A program made the translations under genes and the position numbers. A stretch of 43,323 nucleotides of DNA from Thiotrichales bacterium. GTDB taxonomy: Bacteria > Pseudomonadota > Gammaproteobacteria > HK1. Position 1 is the first letter of the stretch. Each line of letters starts with the position of its first letter. The stretch is from the NCBI GenBank assembly GCA_026709935.1, contig JAPOSC010000060.1, forward strand, positions 1 to 43,323, given 5' to 3'. Under the pieces are notes generated by a model that did not search any database, was not told the DNA's origin, and saw only the letters and a program-made list of their open reading frames with translations. Positions 1-7,411 of the stretch are shown in pieces.

Positions 1-163
1 GTGGCCTGTCCCCCGGCTGCAGGCACTGCCCGTACTTGACGGCGATCAGGCCGCCCTCCGGCAACACTGCCGGCCCGGTCAGCGTGGCGGTGACCTGCGC
101 CCCCGCCGGCGCGGCGACCACCATCGCCACCAATGCAGCCGCGATTGTGAGTGTGCGTTTCAT
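1..163 (-). CDS. Secreted protein, N-terminal part (runs off the window)
   Basis: Reading the minus strand from ATG at 163 gives 54 codons without a stop before the window edge. The N-terminus is a clear Sec signal peptide: MKRT, then a hydrophobic stretch of about 16 residues (LTIAAALVAMVVAAP), then a small-residue cleavage region (AGAQ) at about residues 20-23. The mature start reads VTATLTGPAVLPEGGLIAVKYGQC, so a cysteine follows. A GGAGGG Shine-Dalgarno sequence lies about 7 bases before the ATG. No family can be named from this much protein. The start overlaps, as ATGA, the stop that an upstream reading frame would use if the 14-base C run at 186-199 had a different length. Confidence 0.65.
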   Translation of the reverse strand, partial: MKRTLTIAAALVAMVVAAPAGAQVTATLTGPAVLPEGGLIAVKYGQCLQPGDRP

Positions 164-185
164 CGTCCCACCCTCCGTGGATTTC

Positions 186-199
186 GGGGGGGGGGGGGG
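186..199. repeat. 14-base G (minus-strand C) homopolymer
   Basis: Fourteen consecutive G on the plus strand, 22 bases upstream of the minus-strand ATG at 163. Runs this long are prone to slippage and to sequencing error. On the minus strand the run lies inside a coding-like frame, and its length decides whether that frame stops at 160-162 or reads on in a shadow frame of the next gene. Confidence 0.95.
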
Positions 200-896
200 T
201 GATTTCTCGAATCCCATTGTTTTCTCCTTGCTTGACCTGAACCCTGAGAAGAATCACTCCCTGAAGCGGGCCGGAACCCCGGGGAGTGCATGTCTGGTTT
301 GCGTCAAGGTGGCGAGCGACCTCTTCGCAGGTGTCGGCGGAGAGCGCGACGCCCCGGATGAAGAAGTGGTGGGGCGTACCGTCGGTCAGGTTGGTCCCCG
401 TGGATTCCGTCGTGGAAGCCCCGGGCGCGGGGATGTCCTTCCAGGACCCCGGCAAGCCGGGTCTGATGACCGAAGACGGGGACGCGGTGATGTCGTTGGG
501 GTTGGGGGTGCGCCAGCGCCGGGGCACCTGGCGGTCGTCCGACGTGGTCGTCAGGCGCGCGGAGTGTCGCGGGGCGGTCTGCGCCACTTCAGGTCTGGTG
601 GTTTCCAGCGGCGGCAGGGCGAGAAGCGTGGTGGCGAGACCGCGGCACAGGCGACGGGCGGCAGGGTGGGCGCCCGCGGCGAAGAGAACACTGCCGTTGG
701 TGGAGAACGCGGGGGCCCGGCGCACGGGCCGGGGCGGGCGGCTGGCTACGCAGCGCCCGTCGGGGGAAGCGTTGGGGTCAGGCGGAGAGGCTAGTGGACG
801 AGAGCCGTCCCAAGCCGAAGACGCAAGGAGAGGCGTCCGGCGTCCGGCGTCCGGCGTCCGGCGTCCGGCGTCCGGCGTCCGGCGTCCGGCAAACAT
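200..896 (-). CDS. Possible secreted/FnIII-like protein gene, broken or slippage-controlled at its 3' end
   Basis: A minus-strand frame stays open from an ATG at 896 down past the C run at 186-199. Its codons carry roughly 85 percent G or C in third position against a mixed second position, which is what real genes in this genome look like; the opposite frames are Arg/Gly-rich shadows. One part (about 440-300) contains WKDIP followed later by NLTDGTPHHFFIRGVAL, which resembles the end of a fibronectin type III domain (pattern NLTNGTxYxFRVRAV). With 14 C the frame is not closed before the window edge. With 12 or 15 C it would stop at TGA 160-162, overlapping the next ATG. The start is uncertain: the ATG at 896 directly follows a TATAAT and precedes heptamer repeats, so translation may begin later (for example GTG at 527). 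It could be a pseudogene. Confidence 0.35.
834..889. repeat. 7-bp tandem repeat, 8 perfect copies
   Basis: CGTCCGG is repeated eight times without a mismatch (56 bp). Because 7 is not a multiple of 3, gain or loss of a copy would shift any frame crossing it. It lies directly downstream, on the minus strand, of a TATAAT hexamer at 895-900. Confidence 0.97.
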
Positions 897-926
897 TATA
901 GCGGCGCACTCACACGGGCTCGTCAA
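895..926 (-). promoter_or_regulatory. Candidate sigma70 promoter, minus strand
   Basis: The minus strand reads TTGACG, 20 bases, then a perfect TATAAT (900-895), within the context GCTATAAT. The related string GCTATACT occurs ahead of three other genes in this window. The 20-base spacer is longer than the optimum of 17, so this is only a candidate for transcription toward position 1. Confidence 0.35.
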
Positions 927-1424
927 GCCCTCGCGCGCGCACGCTTCGCCCGGACTCCCGGTGAGGTCTGGAGCCTCCAGCGTCATCACGCTCAGTGTGT
1001 CTGTCGCGGGGTTCATCCTAGTTCGAACTTGCCGTCTGGCCAATCGCTTCACGCTACGCAACGTAAGACATCCCCGACCGATGCACAAGAGGCGAACGTC
1101 GCGCGCAGCCCCTGCATGTCCACGGTGACATGCCATGTCCCGGAACGCGACATTCGAAACCGGCCCCGAGCTCTTGGCCAAGCCTCCGTGATATCGGTGT
1201 CGCCGGCCGGGACCACCATCCCCGTTCACCATCCCCGTTCACCATCCGAAGAACACCTGCACAGCCGTTGCCCAAGCGCGGCTATATGGCGCGGTTGCGG
1301 ATCGCCGGCTTCCGTCCTCTGGTGGCAGCGCCCGTCGATCGCTCAGTCCCGCGCCAACGGAGCCGGTGAGCCGCTGGGGTACACTCCAATCATCACCGTA
1401 ACCTCCGAACACGGGCCACGAACG
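897..1424. other. Intergenic region without a recognisable gene
   Basis: About 530 bases between the minus-strand unit at the left edge and the plus-strand pair starting at 1425. Open frames here are short and lack codon bias. A short direct repeat (CCCGTTCACCATCC, twice near 1218-1245) is visible. Nothing else is supportable. Confidence 0.6.
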
Positions 1425-1886
1425 ATGACTCACGCCCCCCGGGACGACGAGCAACATGCCGACCAGGACACCTACTTCGATGCGTACATGCAATACATCG
1501 GCGATCCGAACTGGCCCGAACGCGATCTCTATCGTGTCATCGTGTGTGGTCTGCCACGCAATCTTCACGCGATGGACGTCGTAACGAGACGGCAAGTCCT
1601 CAGTGCCCGACCGCGGCTCACCGGCACACGTTGGGACGCCATGATCGCCGCCATTGCCGAACATTCCGCCGACCGTCACGGAGATCCCCATTCTCCCTGG
1701 ATGGGCGAACCCGAAAGATTCCTCCGCATCCCCTGGATGCCATGCGAAATCTATGCCCCCAGCTTCTACTGGGAAGCAATGCTGTTCAGCCCACCCGCTT
1801 TCATCCGGCATGGGGCACTCATCCACCCCAGCAATCTCGACGAGCGCAGCGGAGATCCACGATGGGAAGCACTCCTCGAAACATAA
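1425..1886 (+). CDS. Conserved hypothetical partner of a DUF6036-type nucleotidyltransferase
   Basis: 153 residues, beginning MTHAPRDDEQHADQDTYFDA. No membrane segment or signal peptide is visible. The C-terminal part (FIRHGALIHPSNLDERSGDPRWEA) resembles small proteins encoded just before AbiEii/DUF6036 nucleotidyltransferases, which is what follows here with a 25-base overlap. By position it could be the antitoxin or an accessory subunit of a toxin-antitoxin-like pair, but it is not a classical AbiEi (no winged-helix motif seen). GC and codon use (more A-ending codons, CGA, ACA) differ from the neighbouring core genes and suggest horizontal transfer. The start is the first ATG at which coding character begins; no strong Shine-Dalgarno sequence precedes it. 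Confidence 0.7.
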   Translation: MTHAPRDDEQHADQDTYFDAYMQYIGDPNWPERDLYRVIVCGLPRNLHAMDVVTRRQVLSARPRLTGTRWDAMIAAIAEHSADRHGDPHSPWMGEPERFLRIPWMPCEIYAPSFYWEAMLFSPPAFIRHGALIHPSNLDERSGDPRWEALLET

Positions 1887-3055
1887 ATCGGAAACCGCTC
1901 GGCAAACGCGAACTCTTCGAGCTGTTCGACCTCCTCTCTGACAAACTCCACCGACGCCACACAACCGCACGCATCTACATCATCGGCGGGGCAGCCATCG
2001 CCCTCGCCTACAATCGCTCAAGGACCACCGATGACGTCGACGGTCGATTCGACACTGGGCATGGGGTCCTCATCGAAGCTACGCGGGAAATCGCTCGCGA
2101 ACGCGGTCTCCCTGAAAACTGGTTGAACGAAACTGCCGTCAGCGCCATTCCACCGGCGCCCGATCGCAATGCCAAGACGCTCTACGCGACCGAGCACCTC
2201 GTCATCACCGGAGCGAGCGCCGAATACTTGCTCGCGATGAAAATCGAGGCAGGAAGAGAAAAGGACATCGATGACATCGGGTTACTCGTCAAGCTCCTGA
2301 ACATTCAACATGCGAACGATGCACTTGAACTCCATGCACGCGTCTTGCCGGACTCCAGGAAAAAACACCAAGCCCCCGAACTGCTATCGCGACTGATCGA
2401 GGACGGGACACTCGCCATCACCCCCCCGACTGCGCAGCATCATCCAACGACTCCAGCGCCCATGCGGCCATTCCCTCCCACGGAGGAAGAACAACAACAC
2501 GCACGCGACTATCTCGACGGAGGCCCGAACGCTGCGGGACATCGTCCGGGGCTCAGCCAGGTCATCGAGCGAATCGCCACTGCGAGGCTCGACGGATCAA
2601 CCGTCATCGGAAACAACCCGGCGCGCCGCGAAGTTTCACTCTGGCCCGCATTCGAACCACATACCCGCACCCGACCAACCAAAGAGACCGAAGACCAACT
2701 CGATCGCGAAAATCTGGGGCCATGCAGGTCGAAACGCGCCGCGCACATCGCGGCCAGAATGGTGTGCGACGCACTCGACAAACATCAGATCGCCCACTAT
2801 GGCACAACCCCCGAAGGCTCCCCTGCCCCACCGCCGACGCTCGACGACCCGGAATGTCGAGCACCGACCCAGTCGGGGCGGCGACAAAAACGAGAAGCCA
2901 TCATCGAACACGTCCTCAAGGCATGGCGTCGCGAAAGCCCCCGATTCATCGAGCAGATCCGCGAAGCCATCATCCCGTACGAGATCGAGTTTCGACGCGC
3001 GCTTGAGCAGAGCCGACAACAGCCGAAACACACCGAGACCAACCCGTCGCACTGA
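1862..3055 (+). CDS. AbiEii/DUF6036-type nucleotidyltransferase with a long unknown C-terminus
   Basis: 397 residues. Residues about 35-190 are a polymerase-beta-type nucleotidyltransferase fold as in DUF6036/AbiEii toxins: the GG of IYIIGGAAIALAY at 42-43, then the acidic metal-binding motif RTTDDVD near 55-60, and the later EAGREKDIDDIGLL segment. AbiEii-type toxins act by nucleotidyl transfer, in some cases onto tRNA; the substrate here is unknown. Residues about 200-397 are an extra, charged, Pro-rich region without a recognised domain; usual family members are much shorter. The gene overlaps the preceding small gene by 25 bases, indicating translational coupling. Lower GC and more A-ending codons than the flanks suggest acquisition. 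The ATG at 1862 is chosen because the homologous part begins soon after it. Confidence 0.75.
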   Translation: MGSTPRNINRKPLGKRELFELFDLLSDKLHRRHTTARIYIIGGAAIALAYNRSRTTDDVDGRFDTGHGVLIEATREIARERGLPENWLNETAVSAIPPAPDRNAKTLYATEHLVITGASAEYLLAMKIEAGREKDIDDIGLLVKLLNIQHANDALELHARVLPDSRKKHQAPELLSRLIEDGTLAITPPTAQHHPTTPAPMRPFPPTEEEQQHARDYLDGGPNAAGHRPGLSQVIERIATARLDGSTVIGNNPARREVSLWPAFEPHTRTRPTKETEDQLDRENLGPCRSKRAAHIAARMVCDALDKHQIAHYGTTPEGSPAPPPTLDDPECRAPTQSGRRQKREAIIEHVLKAWRRESPRFIEQIREAIIPYEIEFRRALEQSRQQPKHTETNPSH

Positions 3056-3363
3056 TTGCCACACACGGCCCTCACCCCAAGATTCCAGATCCTCCCGTGT
3101 CCACGCGGACACACCGGTACGTCCCGATCACCCCCTGATCACACGCGCCTTCCCTGCTGCTCCATCACAGGAGACCCATCCCGACAGGCATCGTCTATCT
3201 CCGTCTCCAACTGACCCCAAGCCAATACAAACCAAGCTTGATCGTTGAGTTCCCACTGGCGGGCTTGACGATCTGGCCAGTGTTGCCATGCAGTTCGAGC
3301 GTGGGTATCCGTTTGGGAACTATTTTCGGACTGAGTAGTTAGGGGCTTATGGGTGCTTCCCCG
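3056..3363. other. Intergenic region, nothing recognised
   Basis: About 308 bases between the nucleotidyltransferase stop and the degraded minus-strand HTH gene. Frames here are short and compositionally mixed. No promoter, RNA gene or repeat stands out. Confidence 0.6.
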
Positions 3364-3696
3364 TCAGTCGCACGGAAAGGCAGGAGTAGTAAGAGTCGTC
3401 TGCGCCCACTCATAGATTGTTGTGCGGGACACTTGGAGCCGTGCCGCTGCCTCCGAAACGCCGAGAATTTACTCATCGTCACCGTGCCGGACAACAAACG
3501 GCCACAGCCGCTCGGGCGCATCCGCGAGGTCCTCGACTTCCCGCTGGGCTGCAACCGCTTCAAGCGCTGCGGCAATGGCAGCGCGCGCCTCGCGAGGATG
3601 TCTGCTGACGAATTTCCTAGCGGCGCCCGACAACACCGGGAATTCTTCCAGCAGAAGTCCCGCCGTCCCGCTCGCTGGTCCGCTTGAACTGGCCAT
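3364..3696 (-). pseudogene. Broken helix-turn-helix (excisionase/antitoxin-like) gene with in-frame TAA
   Basis: From ATG 3696, preceded by a strong GGAGG at the right distance, the minus strand encodes a 74-residue Ala-rich helical segment (MASSSGPASGTAGLLLEEF to RHGDDE) and then TAA at 3469-3471. In the same frame directly after the stop, translation continues as ILGVSEAAARLQVSRTTIYEW, a textbook helix-turn-helix of the excisionase/MerR-like DNA-binding type, before a TGA at 3364-3366. The stop therefore separates an N-terminal domain from its DNA-binding domain. The protein also ends about ten residues after the helix-turn-helix, where family members usually continue, so a second lesion is likely. 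An upstream ATG at 3762 is possible, but the ribosome-binding site favours 3696. Confidence 0.6.
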
Positions 3697-3975
3697 TTCA
3701 ACCTCCGTTTCCTGTGTATTTTCTGGATCGGTTTTGCACAGAATGTTCGGTTTGTAAATCACTCGGCTTTCCGACCAGTTGGACGAAGGGGGCCTGGGTC
3801 AGGCGCCATCGCTTGGCGGGAATTACTGTCGAATTCGCAGAACGTGTATTCGAGTTCGGGCACGATGCGAATGGTTTGCCCTCCACGCAAACGGGTTGCA
3901 GCCGCTGGTATCGCGGCGATATATGCAGGATCGAACACGATCACAATGCTGCAGGAGCAGGCAGGGAGCGAGACG

Positions 3976-4815
3976 ATGCCAACGATCTCCGTGGGCGGGG
4001 TCCGGCTCGAGTGCCGGTGGTGGGGGGCGCCGGATCGCCCGGATCGCCCGGATCGCCCGGGTTGCCCGGGTCCGACGCTCGTGCTGCTGCACGAGGGGCT
4101 CGGCTGCGTTGCGATGTGGAGGGACTTCCCCGCCCGGCTTCACCGGCGGACGGGGCGCCCCGTGTTCGCGTATTCCCGCGCCGGATACGGCGGCTCGGAC
4201 CCCATCGCGCTCCCGCGCGGGGTCGATTACATGCACGTCGAGGGACGCGAGGTGGTCGGCGCGGTCCTGGCCGCCGCCGGCATCGAGGACGCGGTGCTCG
4301 TCGGTCACAGCGACGGCGCATCCATCGCGCTCGTGCACGCGGGCGCCGGGACCGGCGGCGGAGCGCACCTCCGCGCGCTCGTGCTGCTCGCGCCGCACGT
4401 GTTCTGCGAGGACGTGATCATCGAGAACATCCGCGCCGCCGGCGATGCCTACCGCCGCGGCGTCCTGCGCGAACGGCTCGCCCGGTATCACGGCGATGAG
4501 GTGGATGCGACGTTCTTCGGCTGGCACGACGTCTGGCTTCGGCCCGAGTTCCGGCCGTGGTCGATCGAGGCGTTCCTGCCGGGAATCAACGTGCCGGTGC
4601 TGCTGATCCAGGGAGACCGGGACCCCTACGGGACGGCAGCGCAGCTCGACGCGATCGAACGCGGTGTGTCCAGCTCGGCCAACCAGGTCTGGCTCGAAGA
4701 TTGCGGGCACGCCCCCCATCGGGACCGTCCTGAGGAGACCCTGAAGGCGATCGAGGCGTTCCTCGCGCGCGTGGTCCCGGGGACAGACCAGAGCGCCGAG
4801 GACACCGCTCGGTAA
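3976..4815 (+). CDS. Alpha/beta-fold hydrolase
   Basis: 279 residues with the alpha/beta hydrolase pattern: oxyanion-hole region LVLLHEGLG near 35-43, nucleophile elbow GHSDG with Ser at about 112, acid in LIQGDRDPYG near 220, and catalytic His in DCGHAPHRDRPE near 250. This fits a soluble esterase or C-C hydrolase; the substrate is not predictable. Upstream Met codons in frame exist, but ATG 3976 has a GGGAG element and begins the conserved N-terminus. Codons 20-28 are a perfect three-fold DRP repeat encoded by a 9-bp unit, so a microsatellite has entered the coding sequence. The last codons lie in the first copy of a 61-bp-spaced repeat that continues past the stop. Confidence 0.88.
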   Translation: MPTISVGGVRLECRWWGAPDRPDRPDRPGCPGPTLVLLHEGLGCVAMWRDFPARLHRRTGRPVFAYSRAGYGGSDPIALPRGVDYMHVEGREVVGAVLAAAGIEDAVLVGHSDGASIALVHAGAGTGGGAHLRALVLLAPHVFCEDVIIENIRAAGDAYRRGVLRERLARYHGDEVDATFFGWHDVWLRPEFRPWSIEAFLPGINVPVLLIQGDRDPYGTAAQLDAIERGVSSSANQVWLEDCGHAPHRDRPEETLKAIEAFLARVVPGTDQSAEDTAR

Positions 4816-4902
4816 GATGTTCCTCGCGCGCGCGGTTCCGGGATCTGGGACCCTGACACCTGGAATCCGGGCGATAGACGTTCCTCGCGTGCGTGGTCCC
4901 GG
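4758..4902. repeat. Three 23-bp repeats at 61-bp spacing across the hydrolase stop codon
   Basis: Near-identical 23-mers (starting GTTCCTCGCG and ending CCGG) occupy 4758-4780, 4819-4841 and 4880-4902, exactly 61 bases apart. The first is inside the hydrolase gene; the other two are in the spacer before the next gene. It looks like an unequal duplication of the gene's 3' end. Confidence 0.9.
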
Positions 4903-5003
4903 AAGGCTGACACGCCAGGCTGACGCCCCAGCTCCGCCCGCGGCGCGGTTTTCTGGTAGAAATGCGCTCCTGACGCCATGAACCGCACCCTGGAGCCAAC
5001 CCC

Positions 5004-5837
5004 ATGCACATCGGTCTCACCCAGTTCTCCACCGGCTACACCATCCGCATTGACGAGCTTGCCCGCGAGGCGGAGGACCGCGGCTTCGAGTCGCTCTTCG
5101 TCCCCGAGCACACCCACATCCCCACCAGCCGCCGCAGTCCCTGGCCGGGCGGGGGGGAACTGCCCGAGGAGTACAAGAACACCGTCGATCCCCTGGTCGG
5201 ACTCGCGTACGCCGCGGCGGCGACGAAGACCCTGCGCGTCGGCACCGCCATTGCGCTGCTCACCGAGCGCGACCCCATCGTGCTCGCGAAGGAGTGCGCG
5301 ACCCTCGACCTGCTCTCCGGCGGGCGCTTCGAGCTCGGCATCGGGGCGGGGTGGAACGCGGAGGAGATGGAGAACCACGGCACCGGGTTCAAGGACCGCT
5401 TCAAGGTCATGTGCGACCGCGCGAAGGCGATCAAGACCCTGTGGCGGGAGGAGACGCCGCAGTACCACGGCCCGTTCGTCGACTTCGACCCCGTCTGGTC
5501 GTACCCGAAGCCGGTGCAGAAGCCGAATCCGCCGGTGCTGCTCGGCGGAGAGACGAAGTACTCGCTCGCGCGGGTGGTGGATTTCTGCGAAGGCTGGATG
5601 CCGCGCGCCAGGGCGTTCAGCGACGCCAAGGCGGAGATGGCGCGGCTCGCGGAGTGCGCGGATCGGGCCGGACGCGACCCGGGCACCATCCGGACCTCGG
5701 TGTTCGGGGCCACCGGCGATCCGGCGGCCATCGACCGCTACCGGGAGGCCGGCTGCTTCCGCGCCCTGATCACCATCCCGCCGCAGGGCCGGGACGCGGT
5801 GCTGCCGCTGCTCGACAAGCATGCGAAGTTGCTGTGA
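5004..5837 (+). CDS. LLM-class flavin/F420-dependent oxidoreductase
   Basis: 277 residues of the luciferase-like monooxygenase TIM-barrel family, subgroup usually named TIGR03619 F420-dependent. Landmarks: N-terminal MHIGLTQF, FVPEHTH near 32, LRVGTAIALLTERDPI near 80, LDLLSGGRFELGIGAGWN near 100, and PKPVQKPNPPVLLGGE near 170. Members transfer hydride with reduced F420 or FMN; in a proteobacterium the cofactor could be either. Its stop overlaps a possible GTG of the next gene (GTGA), so this is the first gene of a coupled unit with the thioredoxin-fold and UGSC genes. Confidence 0.92.
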   Translation: MHIGLTQFSTGYTIRIDELAREAEDRGFESLFVPEHTHIPTSRRSPWPGGGELPEEYKNTVDPLVGLAYAAAATKTLRVGTAIALLTERDPIVLAKECATLDLLSGGRFELGIGAGWNAEEMENHGTGFKDRFKVMCDRAKAIKTLWREETPQYHGPFVDFDPVWSYPKPVQKPNPPVLLGGETKYSLARVVDFCEGWMPRARAFSDAKAEMARLAECADRAGRDPGTIRTSVFGATGDPAAIDRYREAGCFRALITIPPQGRDAVLPLLDKHAKLL

Positions 5838-5956
5838 ACGGCTCGAACACAGGCCTGAGCACAGGCTTGAGCACAGGCACGGGCAGCGGCGCCGGCGGGA
5901 GCGAAGGCAACAGCACGGACACGAACAAGGGCACGAGCACAGGTGAAGGCGCGGGC

Positions 5957-7411
5957 ATGAGCCCGAACCCGGGCCCGGGCCCACGCTTCGTCGTTGTCGC
6001 CAAGCGCGACTGTCCGACCTGTGTCCTGGTGCAGCCGGTGCTGCGCGAAATCGCGGCGAGCGGCGCGGCGCTCACTGTCTACGCCCAGGACGACCCGACG
6101 TTCCCGGACGGCCTGGAGTCCATCGACGATCGTTCGCTGGAGCACTCGTGGCGTCTCGGCATCGAGACGGTGCCGACCCTTATCCGCATCGAGGACGGTC
6201 ACGAGGCCGAGCGCACCATCGGCTGGGACCGCGCGGAGTGGTGCCGGGTGACCGAGCTCGATCCGCTCGGGGCGGCGCTTCCGGACTTCCAGCCGGGCTG
6301 CGGCTCGAAGAGTGTGGACCCGGGCATGCCGGAAGTCCTGGAAGTCGCGTTCGGCGCTCCGCCCCTGACCGCGCGACGCCTCGACGTACACGCGCCCGAG
6401 GACGAGCACGAGCTGTGCTTCTCCCGCGGCTGGAGCGACGGGCTGCCGGTGGTCCCGCCGACCCCGGTGCGGGTGCTGCGCATGCTGAAGGGCACCACCC
6501 GCGACCCGCAGGAGGTGGTCGGCCCGATCCCGCCGAACAACGCGCCCTGCACGGTCGAGAAGGTAGCGATCAACGCGGTGATGGCGGGCTGCAAGCCGGA
6601 GTACATGCCGGTGGTCCTCGCGGTGGTGGAGGCGGCGCTCGTGCCCGAATTCACCATGCACGGCCTGCTCTGCACCACGTACTTCTCCGGCCCTATGGTG
6701 GTCGTGAACGGTCCGGTGGCGCGCCGCATCGGCATGAATTCGGGGGTGAACGCGCTTGGTCAGGGCAACCGCGCGAACGCGAGCATCGGGCGGGCGCTCC
6801 AGCTCGTGATCCGCAACGTCGGCGGCGGGGTGCCGGGCGGGATCGACCGGGCGACCCTCGGCTGGCCCGGCAAGTACACGCTGTGCTTCGCCGAGGACGA
6901 GTCCGATCCGGGCTGGCTGCCGCTCAGTGTGGAGCGGGGCGTGCCGCCGGGCGCCTCTGCGGTGACCCTGTTCGCGGCCGGGGGGCTGATCCCGAACATG
7001 GATGAAGGTTCGCGCACGCCGGAGTCGCTCACGCGTTCGCTCGCGATGACGCTGAACTCCGTGGGGCATCCCAAGGTGGTGCAGGGCGCCGACGCCTTCC
7101 TGATCCTCTCGCCGGAGCACTGGCGGATCTTCAGGGAAGGGGAGTGGGACAAGGCGCGAATCAAGGCCGAGCTCATGGCCGCCACGGTGCGCCCGGGGGC
7201 GGAGCTCGTGCAGGGAGCGAACGGCATCGACGCCGGCGTCAAGCCGGACCTCGTCGAGGACATGATGCCGAAGTTCCGCGACGGCGGCCTGAACATCGTG
7301 CGCGCGGGCGGCGAGGCCGGGCTCATGAGCGCCGTCATCGGCGGATGGGTGGCGAGCGGCCCGCGCGGCTCAAGCCCGGTCACCAGGAAGATAGGGGAGA
7401 TCAGGACATGA
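5957..7411 (+). CDS. Thioredoxin-fold protein with large uncharacterised domain, partner of UGSC protein
   Basis: 484 residues from ATG 5957. The N-terminal ~95 residues are a thioredoxin-like fold: VVVAKRDCPTC with CxxC at 19-22 and a cis-proline loop TVPTLIRI near 80. A GCGS motif follows near 115. Residues about 150-484 form one conserved domain (SRGWSDGLPVVPPTP, then VEKVAINAVMAGCKPEY, then a Gly-rich region and AGGEAGLMSAVIGGW) that I know only from uncharacterised proteins, often beside UGSC-family genes. Its stop overlaps the UGSC start as ATGA. Start choice: a GAAGG element precedes ATG 5957, but an in-frame GTG at 5834 overlaps the upstream stop and would add 41 residues of low-complexity Gly/Ser/Thr. 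A redox role together with the next gene is inference. Confidence 0.8.
   Translation: MSPNPGPGPRFVVVAKRDCPTCVLVQPVLREIAASGAALTVYAQDDPTFPDGLESIDDRSLEHSWRLGIETVPTLIRIEDGHEAERTIGWDRAEWCRVTELDPLGAALPDFQPGCGSKSVDPGMPEVLEVAFGAPPLTARRLDVHAPEDEHELCFSRGWSDGLPVVPPTPVRVLRMLKGTTRDPQEVVGPIPPNNAPCTVEKVAINAVMAGCKPEYMPVVLAVVEAALVPEFTMHGLLCTTYFSGPMVVVNGPVARRIGMNSGVNALGQGNRANASIGRALQLVIRNVGGGVPGGIDRATLGWPGKYTLCFAEDESDPGWLPLSVERGVPPGASAVTLFAAGGLIPNMDEGSRTPESLTRSLAMTLNSVGHPKVVQGADAFLILSPEHWRIFREGEWDKARIKAELMAATVRPGAELVQGANGIDAGVKPDLVEDMMPKFRDGGLNIVRAGGEAGLMSAVIGGWVASGPRGSSPVTRKIGEIRT

Noticed and set aside
834..889. CRISPR-like array
   Set aside because: Units are 7 bp, directly adjacent and without spacers; a simple tandem repeat.
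286..1128. Long plus-strand open frame over the left accessory region
   Set aside because: Its translation is Arg/Gly/Ala-rich and runs through the heptamer repeat; third-position bias favours the minus-strand frame instead.
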